Positions 16,509-26,012 of a DNA stretch of 64,000 nucleotides are shown in pieces. The position numbers and the translations under genes are program-made. The DNA is taken from contig JADFXM010000032.1 in assembly GCA_015233565.1 (NCBI GenBank), forward strand, positions 1-64,000, given 5' to 3'. The DNA is from Candidatus Rifleibacteriota bacterium (GTDB lineage: Bacteria > Muiribacteriota > Ozemobacteria > Ozemobacterales > Ozemobacteraceae). The notes under the pieces are model-generated. The model searched no databases, was not told where the DNA came from, and worked only from the letters and a program-made list of their open reading frames with translations. Positions within the stretch are counted from its first letter, which is position 1; each line of letters starts with the position of its first letter.

Positions 16509-17672
16509 ATGCCTGAGTTTTCTGAAAAAGAAACCACCAATACCCAAGCTGAGTCACTGAAAAACATCGTTGATCGCAATACCTTAGTCTGGTGGAGTCT
16601 CATTTTGGGGTCTGCTCTGCTAGCTGTAAACTTCAGTGCATGGGGGTCTCTTTTCTGGCTTTTTGCTCTCATTTTGGATGATATCGCCCTGTTCTGTTTC
16701 GGAAAGTCGGTTCTCTTCGATTCGCAGCTGCGGATCCGCCGGACTTATCAATGGATACACACCTTCTATGACAACACTACTGGTAGCGGGCGTGACTTGG
16801 GCTTCAATCTTATGATCGATGGCGCTCTATCTCAGCGCTCCAAATTTGAACACATGGTAAAGGAGCTGGGACTGACCAAGGGAATGGTGATCTGCGATGT
16901 TGGATGTGGCTACGGAGACTGGCTCAAATACTGCCGAGACGAAGTAGGCTGCGAAACCGTAGGAATCAATCTGACCCCTGAGCAGGCGATTTACGCAAAA
17001 GAGAAGTATGGCTTAGATGTGCACATCATTAACTGGAAAGATATTTTAAATGATTCCAATTTACAGAACAAGCTCTATGGAAAATTCGATGCAGTCACAT
17101 TCATGGATACTGTTGAACACTATGTTTCTATGGAAGATCGGAATAATACGGAGAAACAGAACCAGATCTATTCGGCAATGTGTCTGATGGCAAGCAAGCT
17201 GTTCAAGAAAAATTCAATGTCAAAACGGGTTTTCATCTCCTGTCTTCATCAAACAAGAAAACCACGAACTTGGAAATTTTTTTTTCACAGTTACTTTATG
17301 GACAAATTCTATTCGGGGCATTACCCGTTTATAGACGAGGGACCGCTGAAAGAGTGCCATACATGGTTTGATGTTGTCAAAGTTGAGGATAAAACCGAGG
17401 ATTATCGATTAACCGGAGTTTCAGACCAGAAGCACTTCCAGGCCGTTAAAATCACGCTGACGCCGAAAAAAATCGCTTACTTATGTTGCCTCTTTATACT
17501 TGATCCGCATGTCATCCATCGTTTGCTCTATTATACCCAGGATTCCTGGATGTTCTTCTATGGTGACAACCCCTACAGCAAGGATTACGATTCCAACTAT
17601 CGAAAAAGTACAAGCTATGTTGCCCTTTTTTGGATCACGTTGCAATTAAAATCACAATTACCCGAACTCTAG
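16509..17672 (+). CDS. Cyclopropane-fatty-acid-synthase-like SAM methyltransferase, membrane-anchored
   Basis: SAM-dependent methyltransferase resembling the Cfa/CmaA family, which methylates unsaturated acyl chains of membrane lipids. The SAM-binding motif I is DVGCGYGDWL, followed by the family-typical GINLTPEQAIYAKEK, then FDAVTFMDTVEHY. Residues 28-60 form one or two hydrophobic segments ahead of the catalytic part, absent from soluble Cfa, so it is probably membrane-bound. The typical Cfa active-site Cys/His/Glu set cannot be assigned confidently from sequence alone. The start is secured by GGAGGAGAT before the ATG. Flanking spacers on both sides suggest a single-gene unit. Other class I methyltransferases, such as a sterol/MPBQ type, are possible. 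Confidence 0.75.
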   Translation: MPEFSEKETTNTQAESLKNIVDRNTLVWWSLILGSALLAVNFSAWGSLFWLFALILDDIALFCFGKSVLFDSQLRIRRTYQWIHTFYDNTTGSGRDLGFNLMIDGALSQRSKFEHMVKELGLTKGMVICDVGCGYGDWLKYCRDEVGCETVGINLTPEQAIYAKEKYGLDVHIINWKDILNDSNLQNKLYGKFDAVTFMDTVEHYVSMEDRNNTEKQNQIYSAMCLMASKLFKKNSMSKRVFISCLHQTRKPRTWKFFFHSYFMDKFYSGHYPFIDEGPLKECHTWFDVVKVEDKTEDYRLTGVSDQKHFQAVKITLTPKKIAYLCCLFILDPHVIHRLLYYTQDSWMFFYGDNPYSKDYDSNYRKSTSYVALFWITLQLKSQLPEL

Positions 17673-18017
17673 GAGTTCTCTTCTAAAACTGCATCAACAG
17701 AAGCGCAGAAAAGTTGGAAAAAATTTTATTTCGCGATTTTTTTTTGAATTACCGGTTAATTGCCAAGTTTTCTGATTTTAGATTTGTTGTACGTCAGCAA
17801 CTTTTAGTGGTTTTATTGATTGCTTTTAATTATTGGTACAAAGCCTTGTTTGTGCAACATATCGGGAGAGGCAAGGCAAAATTCCTCCAAGCGCGGAGAA
17901 AATATTTCCGTTGACGAGAAAAAATGGTGGGTAGTATTCTTAAGTCAGTTTTTCATGCGGAAGAATACTGCCTGGGGATGAGGTTTGATCAGAAACGGCA
18001 GAAAGAGAGAGGCAATC
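17673..18017. other. Gene-free interval
   Basis: About 345 bases. At 17815-17840 the sequence (CTTTTAATTATTGGTA) resembles the right end of repeat family A, so a decayed copy may lie here. Otherwise I see nothing coding. Confidence 0.3.
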
Positions 18018-19163
18018 ATGAGTGACGAATTTTACGAATCCATTCAACCGTTTATAAAATTTTCGGAATTGACCGACGGACGACATTTCCGGGCAGTACC
18101 GGAAAATTGGTTTGTCATACTTACGGACATCATAGGTTCCACCCAAGCCATTGAAAACGGACGATACAAAGACGTGAACCGGGTGGGAGCCGCGGCTATT
18201 GTTTGTGCCCAAAAGGCTATGGGAGGAAGGGATTTTCCCTTTGTGTTCGGGGGAGACGGCGCCACGTTTCTCATTCCACCGGAAAGAGTGGAAGCTGTCT
18301 GTCGTGAACTTGGCGGGTTAAAAAACCTCTCTGAAAAACGTTTCGACCTGGATCTCCGGGTGGGGAAGATTGCCATTTCCGAGGTACTGAATTCCGGTGC
18401 CCGGATTGAAGTAGCCCGATTTGAGCTATCCGGTGGTCGGGCTATCGCCATTTTCCGGGGGGGAGGAATTGCGGCGGCGGAGAAAATGATTAAAAGGGAT
18501 GAAAGCCGCTACAGAGTTGAAGCTGTCGATGGCTGGGCTGACCTGGATGAGCTTTCCTGTCGTTGGAAACCCATTCCGGCTAGCCGGGGGGTCTCAGTCT
18601 CGCTGCTGGTATCGGCCCGATCCGGTGATCAGGCCACCACTTACGACAAGGTGCTGGCCGGTCTGGAAAGTATTGTTCCGCACGGTCTTGACGCTGCCAA
18701 TCCCATTCAGCATTCTTCAATGCACTATCGGGGGTGGTGGGAATGTGTATGCGATGAAGCGCGGCATTTTCCCACGATCTGGTGCAAGCCCTTTTTTGCC
18801 AAGCTTTTGGGAATTACCGTAGCAGTCTTTTCATTGGGCTGGGGGATCAACCTCCGCTTTTTCGACCCCTTGGCTTATTCCACCTCCATTCCGGCGCATT
18901 GCGACTACCGGAAGTTCGACGATTCTCTTCGCATGATCCTGGATTGCGAGCCACAGCAGGTTGTGAAATTGAGGGCTTATCTGGAAGGTTTGTTCAAAAT
19001 GGGGGAGATCTTTTACGGTATACATGAATCCGGGGAAGCGCTGATGACATGTTTCGTCAGGAGCACCAACCCGGGAGACCATATCCATTTTGTGGACGGG
19101 GCTGGTGGCGGTTACGCCATGGCCGCCAAGCAGCTTAAGGCGCAAATCAAAGCCATCAAGTGA
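18018..19163 (+). CDS. DUF3095 family protein (class III nucleotide-cyclase-like)
   Basis: Member of the DUF3095 family, distantly related to class III adenylate/guanylate cyclases. The first part shows the cyclase-like ILTDIIGST (candidate metal Asp) and FVFGGDGATF (second acidic site), as in this family. The second half (GWWECVCDEARHFPTIW onward) contains no motif I can assign and is not a second cyclase. Enzymatic activity of DUF3095 proteins is, as far as I know, not established. I start at ATG 18018 with AGAGAGG upstream, since the open frame back to TTG 17985 adds only a short basic stretch. GC content is well above the chromosomal norm. It is convergent with a true cyclase gene. Confidence 0.8.
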   Translation: MSDEFYESIQPFIKFSELTDGRHFRAVPENWFVILTDIIGSTQAIENGRYKDVNRVGAAAIVCAQKAMGGRDFPFVFGGDGATFLIPPERVEAVCRELGGLKNLSEKRFDLDLRVGKIAISEVLNSGARIEVARFELSGGRAIAIFRGGGIAAAEKMIKRDESRYRVEAVDGWADLDELSCRWKPIPASRGVSVSLLVSARSGDQATTYDKVLAGLESIVPHGLDAANPIQHSSMHYRGWWECVCDEARHFPTIWCKPFFAKLLGITVAVFSLGWGINLRFFDPLAYSTSIPAHCDYRKFDDSLRMILDCEPQQVVKLRAYLEGLFKMGEIFYGIHESGEALMTCFVRSTNPGDHIHFVDGAGGGYAMAAKQLKAQIKAIK

Positions 19164-19208
19164 TGCTCTAAGGAGGTCCGCTCTGGATATCAGGATCAGA
19201 AGGCAAAT

Positions 19209-19435
19209 AATACCAATCCCAAAAAATACGTGCATCATCCCAAGAACATTGATTTGAGCAAAATGAAGTTGGATCGGTATATTTTCCAAGAAAAACACGG
19301 AACTTTCATGAAAATAAGGAACCCTTACTGGATGGTTGAAGCATTCATTTCTGTCAGGCCCAACTCCTATTTACACAGACTTGAAGCACGAAATAGGTCG
19401 GATGAACGAAATAATTGAAATTGGTATGATACCAA
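19209..19435. repeat. Possible long relative of repeat family A
   Basis: ATACCAATCCCAAAAAAT at 19210 matches the left end of family A, and AATTGGTAT at 19418-19426 matches the right end, followed at once by another GATACCAATTATT. The 200-bp interior is unrelated to the short copies and has no ribosome-site-bearing frame. It could be the parent of, or an insertion into, a family A element. Confidence 0.35.
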
Positions 19436-19610
19436 TTATTATTAATCCGTAGGTATGCTTAAATCCTCCAAAAAAAGATTTTCCATAAAATCATTGGAAA
19501 GCTTTGGAGGTTTTTCTGAATATTCAATTTTTTTCGAATAAGATTGCCATAATTCAACGTTTGGAATAGGGGTTTCCGGTGTATCGCGAAGAACGCCCTG
19601 ATTGAAAGGC

Positions 19611-22600
19611 TTATTTTTCGAACTTGGCTTCCGCAGCTTCGAGACATTTCCGCAGGTATCGCATGCTGGCACGTTTGTTTCCGATTATCCTTTGTTCTCC
19701 TGCTTCAAGATCGGCTGTGAGAGGGTCACTGGCCTCGGGTTCGACTGCCTTTGCGAGTCGTCGACGGGCCTCCCGAAGCCGGGAATGACAATTGTGAGCA
19801 TCGCCGCTTTCCAGAGCATTGCTGAAATGACCTAGGTCCAGAGCCACATCCCACAGGTTCGTGCCTTGGCTCTCCTGGAAAGATAGGGGAACCAACTCCC
19901 TTGCCTGTCGAAATGTTTCCTCTGCTGCGGTTACGGCACCGTTCAAAGCCTGGAGGGTCGCGCGGTAGAAGAGCAGCGCCCCTTCGGTGAAGGGATCCTG
20001 GTTTTTTTTGGCCCGATCGATGGCTTCATCGAAAAGTAGGCCGGCAAGTTCATTCTTGCCCTCTTCCATGGCGATGACCGCCAGATTGAACCGGCATCCG
20101 TTTTCAATCTGCGGGGCGTCATATTCCCGCGCCAGGGCCATGGCGGCCTCGCTGTACTCGCGGGCCAGGAGCAAGTTACCCGTTGCCAGTTTCAGCTCAC
20201 CCATCCATTGGAGAGTCATGGCTTCCCCAAAACGGGATCCGGCCTCACGATGGTAGGCCAAGGCGGTATCGTAGCAGGATAACGCGGTTTCTTCGTTTCC
20301 CTGTTCCCATGCAACGAATCCGAGCATGAGGATGTAGAGGGCTTCGAGGCGGTGATTACGAAGCTCGCGGCAGTAGCTCACGGCTTTTTCCAGATGCTCC
20401 CTGGCATTCACCCAGAAACATCTCGTTAGGTACAACCCTCCAAGGGCTCCCATGACACGACATTTCAAGGGAAGGCTGTTCGCTTTTACAGCCAGTTCCA
20501 TGGCCCGATGAAGGTCGGCCAGAGCTTTGTCCAAATCCCCTTGAATGTCAAGAATGGATCCGCGGATGGCAAGGACCTCGCCTTCGAGAACGGGATTCCC
20601 TGCGGAACGGTTCAACGCTTCCCGACAGTCGGTCAGAGCGTCGTCATACCTGTTCCAGAGAAAACTGCGTTTAGCCCGATCACGCAGGAGATCCGCCTTT
20701 TCCGGACCTTCGTGAGCCAATTCCAAAGCTCGATCCAATACGGTCTTGTGGTGTATGGCCGGTCCGCGGAGATCGAGCAGAGGTCCCAGTGAGAGCGCCA
20801 ATTTTGCCGCCCCGTCGGGATCGGATTCGCAAAGGAAGTCGAATGCCGCCTCAAGGTTTTCCCTGGAAGCCTCGAGTCGGGCCACACCGTCCGCTCGGAG
20901 CCTGACCCGATCCAGGTCGGTTCCAACGAGATGCTCGCCGAACCCCGTGAAGTGTCGGGCATGGCGCAGCCGGATATCAGCAACGTTACTGCGAGTTTCA
21001 AGTTTCTCAGCGGCGTATTCACGGATGGTGGCTAGCAAACGGAACCAGGTCTCTCCCGGAAAGTTGGGATGATCCTGAATGCGCAGCAAGGACTTATCGG
21101 AAATGGACTCGAGGAGATCCAGGATGGGGGGTGCTCCATCGATGTCAGGAAGAATTACAACGGCCTCGGCTTCTTCGAGGAAGAATCCACCGTGGAAGAC
21201 GGAAACCTGGGACAGAAGCTCCCGTTCGAACTCATTGAGCAGGTCCCAGGACCAGTCCATAGTGCCCCGTAAGGTCCGTTGGCGAGGAGAAAGGTCCTGT
21301 CTTCGGGAGGAGAGAACATCAAGGCTTTTTTCCAGCCGACGGCGTAGGTTATCGATGGAAAGCAGACGCACCCGGGCCGCTGCAAGCTCCAGGGCGAGAG
21401 GAAGACCGTCGAGATCTGCAACCAGAGCCCGGACATCCCCGCGATTGGAGTCGTCGACTGCAAATCCAGGTTTGGCTGCTGCTGCGCGGGCGGAGAAAAG
21501 TTCAACGCCGGCCTCGATATCGAGGGGGTCGAGCTCCAACCTAACTTCCCCAGCCAATCCGAGGGGTTCGCGGCTGGTCACCAGGATGCGCAGCTCGGGT
21601 GCTGCAGGGAGCCACCTGCCCAGGGTTAAGGGGGCCGCAGAAAGAACCTGCTCAAAGTTGTCAAGAAGTAGAAGCAGGGGCCCATGACCTGCGAGCGTTC
21701 TGGCAATGGTTTCAACCGTGTGATCAAAGGTGTGCCCCTGAGTAAGGGAAACCCCAAGGATAGCGGCAACAGCCTGAATGACTTCGCTGGGGTTCCTGGC
21801 GTTTGTCAGGTCACAAAACCAAACCCCTCCCTTAGGGGCTAGGTCTCTTTCGAACAGTCGATATCCAAACTCTAGAACTAACCTGGTTTTTCCGGTTCCG
21901 CCGGGAGCTACTACCGTCACAAGGCGCGAACCTCCCAGGGCCTTTTCAAGAGTCTCCAATTCCTTCTTCCGGCCAATCAATGGAGTTTCAACAGCCCGGA
22001 GATTGGTTCGTTTTGGATTCTGAGTCTTCAATGGGGGAAATCGCCGGTGGGAGAGGGCAAGGGGTTGGACCTGGACGAGTCGTTCCGGTTGGAGTAATCC
22101 CTTCATTCCGTGCTCCCCAAGGTCTTCTACGGTCACGGAGGCCAGGTCGACCAGCCGACACGCCATTTCCCAAAGTGTGGTTGAAAATAGAATCTGTCCA
22201 CCGTGACCGGCGCTCCCAACTCGGGCGCTTCGGTTCACAACCGGGCCGAAGTAATCCATGCGCCCTGTAACCGGGTCCGGGCGACAGTCTGGAGCTCCCA
22301 AATGGCCTCCCATACGGACCCGAAGGCCCCGATGGAGCAGGGTTCCATCATCAGCCAAGATTTCGGATGCCAGAGGATTTGCGAGTAGGGCTTTTGGCCA
22401 GGTTTCTTCCAGAAGCCTCTTCTGAACTGCCAGACACCATTTAACCGCATCCCCGGGATTGGAAAAAGACACCATGAAGGCATCCCCTTCGGTTTTCACT
22501 TCATAACCGTGATGGGTCACAAGGAGCCGGCGCAAGCATTCGTCGTGAAGCCGAAGGCTTTCGCGCATGGCATCCGGTATCTGCTCCCAGAGCGCCGTTG

Positions 22601-22652
22601 ACCCCTCAACATCGGTAAAAATCAAAGCAATGATTCCAGTGGGAGTATTCAT
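19611..22652 (-). CDS. Class III adenylate cyclase fused to AfsR-type ATPase and TPR domain
   Basis: Large cytosolic signalling protein. Residues 1-185 are a class III cyclase with a complete catalytic set: metal Asp14 (FTDVEGST) and Asp57, purine-recognising Lys53 (KTEGD) and Asp133, transition-state Asn140 and Arg144 (VVNRSAR). It should therefore work as a symmetric homodimer making cAMP. Next comes an NB-ARC/AfsR-like ATPase (Walker A PGGTGKT near residue 254, Walker B LLLLDNFEQV), then about 400 residues of TPR helices for partner binding. This architecture is known from actinobacteria and Chloroflexi. GC content is high and the gene follows a receiver/kinase gene on the same strand, so it is probably part of a transferred signalling unit. 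Confidence 0.9.
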   Translation of the reverse strand: MNTPTGIIALIFTDVEGSTALWEQIPDAMRESLRLHDECLRRLLVTHHGYEVKTEGDAFMVSFSNPGDAVKWCLAVQKRLLEETWPKALLANPLASEILADDGTLLHRGLRVRMGGHLGAPDCRPDPVTGRMDYFGPVVNRSARVGSAGHGGQILFSTTLWEMACRLVDLASVTVEDLGEHGMKGLLQPERLVQVQPLALSHRRFPPLKTQNPKRTNLRAVETPLIGRKKELETLEKALGGSRLVTVVAPGGTGKTRLVLEFGYRLFERDLAPKGGVWFCDLTNARNPSEVIQAVAAILGVSLTQGHTFDHTVETIARTLAGHGPLLLLLDNFEQVLSAAPLTLGRWLPAAPELRILVTSREPLGLAGEVRLELDPLDIEAGVELFSARAAAAKPGFAVDDSNRGDVRALVADLDGLPLALELAAARVRLLSIDNLRRRLEKSLDVLSSRRQDLSPRQRTLRGTMDWSWDLLNEFERELLSQVSVFHGGFFLEEAEAVVILPDIDGAPPILDLLESISDKSLLRIQDHPNFPGETWFRLLATIREYAAEKLETRSNVADIRLRHARHFTGFGEHLVGTDLDRVRLRADGVARLEASRENLEAAFDFLCESDPDGAAKLALSLGPLLDLRGPAIHHKTVLDRALELAHEGPEKADLLRDRAKRSFLWNRYDDALTDCREALNRSAGNPVLEGEVLAIRGSILDIQGDLDKALADLHRAMELAVKANSLPLKCRVMGALGGLYLTRCFWVNAREHLEKAVSYCRELRNHRLEALYILMLGFVAWEQGNEETALSCYDTALAYHREAGSRFGEAMTLQWMGELKLATGNLLLAREYSEAAMALAREYDAPQIENGCRFNLAVIAMEEGKNELAGLLFDEAIDRAKKNQDPFTEGALLFYRATLQALNGAVTAAEETFRQARELVPLSFQESQGTNLWDVALDLGHFSNALESGDAHNCHSRLREARRRLAKAVEPEASDPLTADLEAGEQRIIGNKRASMRYLRKCLEAAEAKFEK

Positions 22653-22830
22653 AGTGAACAGGAGTTCCTTTGAGCGTTCTCCAAAAAATCATTTTTTTGG
22701 ATCAGGGTTGCAACAGGTTGTAAATGTTTTTTTCTTCTTTTCTTCTTGTCAGGATGGTTGCTGATTTCGCGATCCCAAAGAGTCCAATGCTTCACTTTTT
22801 GGGGAAGCAGAAGCCAACTTCTTGGTGAAA

Positions 22831-23745
22831 TCAAACTTGGCGATTTATGCGCTTTTGTAAGACAACTTGGTTTCCTTTTCCTATAAACTTTACTTCGTCA
22901 AAACTGATCTTGGTCAGCAGGATCCCACGGCCATGACTGCAGAGGAAGTTTTCCGGGGCGGTTGGGTCAGGCACTTTTGTCCAATCAAACCCTTCACCCT
23001 CGTCAGAAATCATCCACTCGCACCAATCATTTTCAAGTCGGAATTGAATTAAGACGTGACGGGTATTATAGGGTTCTATGCCCGATCGTTGGCTGATGAG
23101 CCTGGCCCATTTTTCCGGCTCACCTTCCTGGGCTTTAGTTTTCTCATCAAAGGAAAGGCCAAGGTTGCCATGCTCAATGGCATTGAGGATGATTTCAACC
23201 AATCCCAGGCGGATTCCCCAGCGATTTTCAGCCGGAAGCAGGCTTTCAGTTTCCCGAACCAAAAGGTCGGCGACCTTGCCGACCAGCATCGGCAAATTAC
23301 CTATTTTTAATGTCAGTTCCCGGTGTAGAATCATGCCGATGATCTCTTCTTCTTCAGAGCGGTTGGCGATGACGTCTTCCATTTTCTGAAGGTAGAATCT
23401 GAAACCATTTGGTGTGATTGGCTTAAGAAGAAAGTCGTTGGCATGCAGGGGCAAGACTTTCAGGATGACTTCCGGTGAATTCTGTCCAGTGAGGATGACC
23501 ACGATCGCTTTCTGGGATTCCCGACGGATTTGTTCGAGCATGGCCAAACCATCGACGCCCGGAAGGGAAATTTCCGTAAAAATCAGATCCGGCTTGAACG
23601 ATTGAAACACTTTAAAGCCATCGGCTCCGTTAGTGGCCGTTTTGCATTCATGCCCAATTTCCCGAACCATGCTAGACAGAAGCATTCGGCTGATCTCGTC
23701 ATTTTCAACAATGAGAACTCTCAGTTTTTCTCTCTTTTTTTCCAT
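22831..23745 (-). CDS. Degenerate receiver domain fused to RsbW-like ATPase
   Basis: Residues 8-125 have the response-regulator fold, but the phosphate pocket is altered: the acceptor Asp is Glu58 (LIFTEISLPG) and the acidic pair is Glu14-Asn15 (IVEND). The Thr (ILTGQN) and Lys (LLKP) are kept. Phosphorylation by a kinase is therefore unlikely, and Glu may mimic the active state. Residues 150-304 form a GHKL ATPase of the anti-sigma type (RsbW/SpoIIAB): N-box ILNAIEHGNLG, then SDEGEGFDW and HGRGILL. Such domains phosphorylate anti-sigma antagonists, but no STAS or sigma gene is adjacent. It lies 178 bp upstream of the cyclase gene, same strand, same high GC. Confidence 0.85.
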   Translation of the reverse strand: MEKKREKLRVLIVENDEISRMLLSSMVREIGHECKTATNGADGFKVFQSFKPDLIFTEISLPGVDGLAMLEQIRRESQKAIVVILTGQNSPEVILKVLPLHANDFLLKPITPNGFRFYLQKMEDVIANRSEEEEIIGMILHRELTLKIGNLPMLVGKVADLLVRETESLLPAENRWGIRLGLVEIILNAIEHGNLGLSFDEKTKAQEGEPEKWARLISQRSGIEPYNTRHVLIQFRLENDWCEWMISDEGEGFDWTKVPDPTAPENFLCSHGRGILLTKISFDEVKFIGKGNQVVLQKRINRQV

Positions 23746-24047
23746 GCCATCGGCTCTTAAATACTCCCGGAGAAGAACTCAACCATATAACAGTAGAGGG
23801 GGAGGCAATCTTACCAATCACTCAAGTCTGGCATACAATAAGGGTTGTTGTCAAGATTTCAAAAACTTTGAAAAAGTTGTTTATATATATTCGACTGAAA
23901 ATAATTGTGCTGGTGCAAATTTGCCACCCTGCTTATTAAGAAATGGTGTTTAATTTTTTCAAAAGTTGATAAGAAAACCGTATTGTGCTAGCATAATCAA
24001 CTAATCTTAGGAAAAAATTTGCCTTTTTAGGTGTACAGGAAGAAAAA
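23746..24047. other. Divergent promoter region between receiver-kinase gene and ftsH
   Basis: About 300 bases where composition switches from GC-rich island to AT-rich backbone near 23850, marking the island boundary. It holds the ftsH promoter and no gene. Confidence 0.5.
23966..23994 (+). promoter_or_regulatory. Sigma-70-type promoter of ftsH
   Basis: TTGATA (23966-23971), a 17-base spacer and TAGCAT (23989-23994) end 53 bases before the ftsH ATG. No heat-shock-type element is recognisable. Confidence 0.5.
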
Positions 24048-25988
24048 ATGATTAAGGAACAACCGCCAAAAATGAAAACCGTGGCTCTTTACGTGCTCTT
24101 GTTGATAATTTGTCTGACAGCGTTCACAAATGTTGTAAGCACGAAAAAAATAGAAAAAATTAAATATTCCGAATTTTTGAATTATCTGCAAAAGAAGCAG
24201 AAGGATGGCCCGCGTATTTTGAGCCTTCGCATCAATGATCGTGAAATCACCGGTCAGATGATGGGAGTAAACTATCTGAATAATGAGAAAGAGCCCATGC
24301 ATTTTCAGACAATTATTCCTGATGACCCGGGCTTAATGGAAATAATCAGAAAGAGTGATGTAATTGTTGAAGCGGAACCACCGGCGCAAATGTCGTGGTG
24401 GCTGAATCTTCTGATCAATTGGTTCCCGTTTTTGCTTCTTATCGGAGCATGGATTTACATTCTGCAGAAAATGCAGGGTGGGGGAGCAAAAGCATTGAGT
24501 TTTGGAAAGAGCCGGGCACGGATGATTGATGCCGGCGAAAAGAAGGTTTCCTTCAAAGATGTGGCTGGAGTGAAAGAAGCCAAAGAAGATCTCGAAGAAG
24601 TGGTTGAATTCTTAAAGGAACCAAAAAAGTTCACTGATGTAGGGGCAAAGATTCCGAGAGGCGTTTTGTTATACGGCCCACCGGGAACCGGCAAAACCCT
24701 GCTGGCACGTGCAGTTGCAGGAGAAGCTAACGTTCCGTTTTTTAATATTTCCGGCTCAGAATTTGTTGAAATGTTTGTTGGAGTCGGAGCTTCGCGAGTA
24801 AGAGATTTGTTCGAGCAGGCAAGAAAAAATGCCCCTTGTATCGTTTTCATGGACGAAATCGATGCCGTTGGCCGCCAGCGTGGAGCGGGCCTTGGTGGTG
24901 GACATGACGAACGAGAACAGACTTTGAATCAGCTTCTTGTTGAAATGGATGGTTTTGACACATCAAAAGGAATAATCCTGGTTGCTGCGACGAATAGACC
25001 CGATGTTCTCGATCCTGCGCTTCTCAGACCCGGTAGGTTCGATCGCCGAATCGTAGTCGATCAGCCAGATCTGGTCGGCAGAGGTGATATTTTAAAAATA
25101 CATACCCGTGATAAACCTATCACCGCTGATGTTGATTTATCGGTTTTAGCCAGACGCACCCCCGGTTTTGTCGGTGCTGATCTTGCCAACCTGGCAAACG
25201 AAGCAGCCATTCTAGCGGCGAGAAATGGACGCAAGTTCATTTTTATGAGCGACTTTGAAGAAGCGATCGATAAAGTGATCTGTGGATCAGAACGCAAAAG
25301 TCGCATTATTTCCGACAAAGAAAAAGAAAACACGGCTTATCATGAAATGGGACACGCACTGGTTGCAATTGCCATTCCAGACACTGATCCCGTACATAAA
25401 GTTACGATAATTCCAAGAGGAATGGCATTGGGCTTGACCCTTCAACTTCCTGTAGAAGACAAACTCACGGTTTCCAAGACACATCTTTTCAGCCAACTCT
25501 GTATCTTGCTTGGCGGCCGGGTTGCTGAAGAACTGATTTTTCACGAAATTACTTCGGGTGCCAGAAATGACATCGATCGGGCAACCAAGATTGCAAGGAA
25601 AATGGTTTGTGAATTGGGAATGAGTGAAGCAATTGGACCGATCTCCTTGAGCGATGAAGATCACGCAGTATTTCTCGGACGCGATTTTGCACGAAGACGT
25701 GATCTATCCGAGGAAATGGCAAAGAAAATTGATTCTGAAATACGTGTTCTGATTGATTCCGCCTACCAAAAATCGAAAGAGATACTTGAAACAAAAAGAA
25801 GTGACCTTGAAAAGATTTCCAAAATTCTTCTGGAAAAAGAAACTCTTTCCGGCAACGAAATAAGAGAGCTTCTCGAAGGCCGCGATCCTTTTGTAAAGCC
25901 AGAACCTCCGACGACATCGGAAGAACTACCTCCAACGCAGTCTCAAGATGTAACCGGTACAGGAATTGACGTTTTGAGTCCTGCGTAA
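24048..25988 (+). CDS. ftsH: ATP-dependent zinc metalloprotease FtsH
   Basis: Membrane-anchored AAA+ protease that degrades misassembled membrane proteins and short-lived regulators. Two transmembrane segments flank a small periplasmic part (residues about 10-30 and 107-130). The AAA module shows GPPGTGKT (Walker A), CIVFMDEIDAVG (Walker B), and the second-region-of-homology Arg residues around ATNRPDVLDPALLRPGRFD. The protease zinc motif is HEMGH, with a distal Asp ligand in the region after ARNDIDRATKIA. Length of 646 residues is typical. The tail after residue 610 is Pro/Thr/Glu-rich. It has its own likely promoter. wecB follows after 24 bp and may be cotranscribed. Confidence 0.97.
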   Translation: MIKEQPPKMKTVALYVLLLIICLTAFTNVVSTKKIEKIKYSEFLNYLQKKQKDGPRILSLRINDREITGQMMGVNYLNNEKEPMHFQTIIPDDPGLMEIIRKSDVIVEAEPPAQMSWWLNLLINWFPFLLLIGAWIYILQKMQGGGAKALSFGKSRARMIDAGEKKVSFKDVAGVKEAKEDLEEVVEFLKEPKKFTDVGAKIPRGVLLYGPPGTGKTLLARAVAGEANVPFFNISGSEFVEMFVGVGASRVRDLFEQARKNAPCIVFMDEIDAVGRQRGAGLGGGHDEREQTLNQLLVEMDGFDTSKGIILVAATNRPDVLDPALLRPGRFDRRIVVDQPDLVGRGDILKIHTRDKPITADVDLSVLARRTPGFVGADLANLANEAAILAARNGRKFIFMSDFEEAIDKVICGSERKSRIISDKEKENTAYHEMGHALVAIAIPDTDPVHKVTIIPRGMALGLTLQLPVEDKLTVSKTHLFSQLCILLGGRVAEELIFHEITSGARNDIDRATKIARKMVCELGMSEAIGPISLSDEDHAVFLGRDFARRRDLSEEMAKKIDSEIRVLIDSAYQKSKEILETKRSDLEKISKILLEKETLSGNEIRELLEGRDPFVKPEPPTTSEELPPTQSQDVTGTGIDVLSPA

Positions 25989-26012
25989 GAATAATTACGC
26001 CAGCCTGAATTC

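Noticed and set aside
19442..19672. Minus-strand frame overlapping the end of the cyclase-ATPase gene
   Set aside because: No ribosome site, overlaps the conserved TPR end out of phase; may be a relic, but support is too weak.
21079..21687. Open frame antisense to the cyclase-ATPase gene
   Set aside because: Arg/Ser-rich translation typical of antisense frames in GC-rich DNA.
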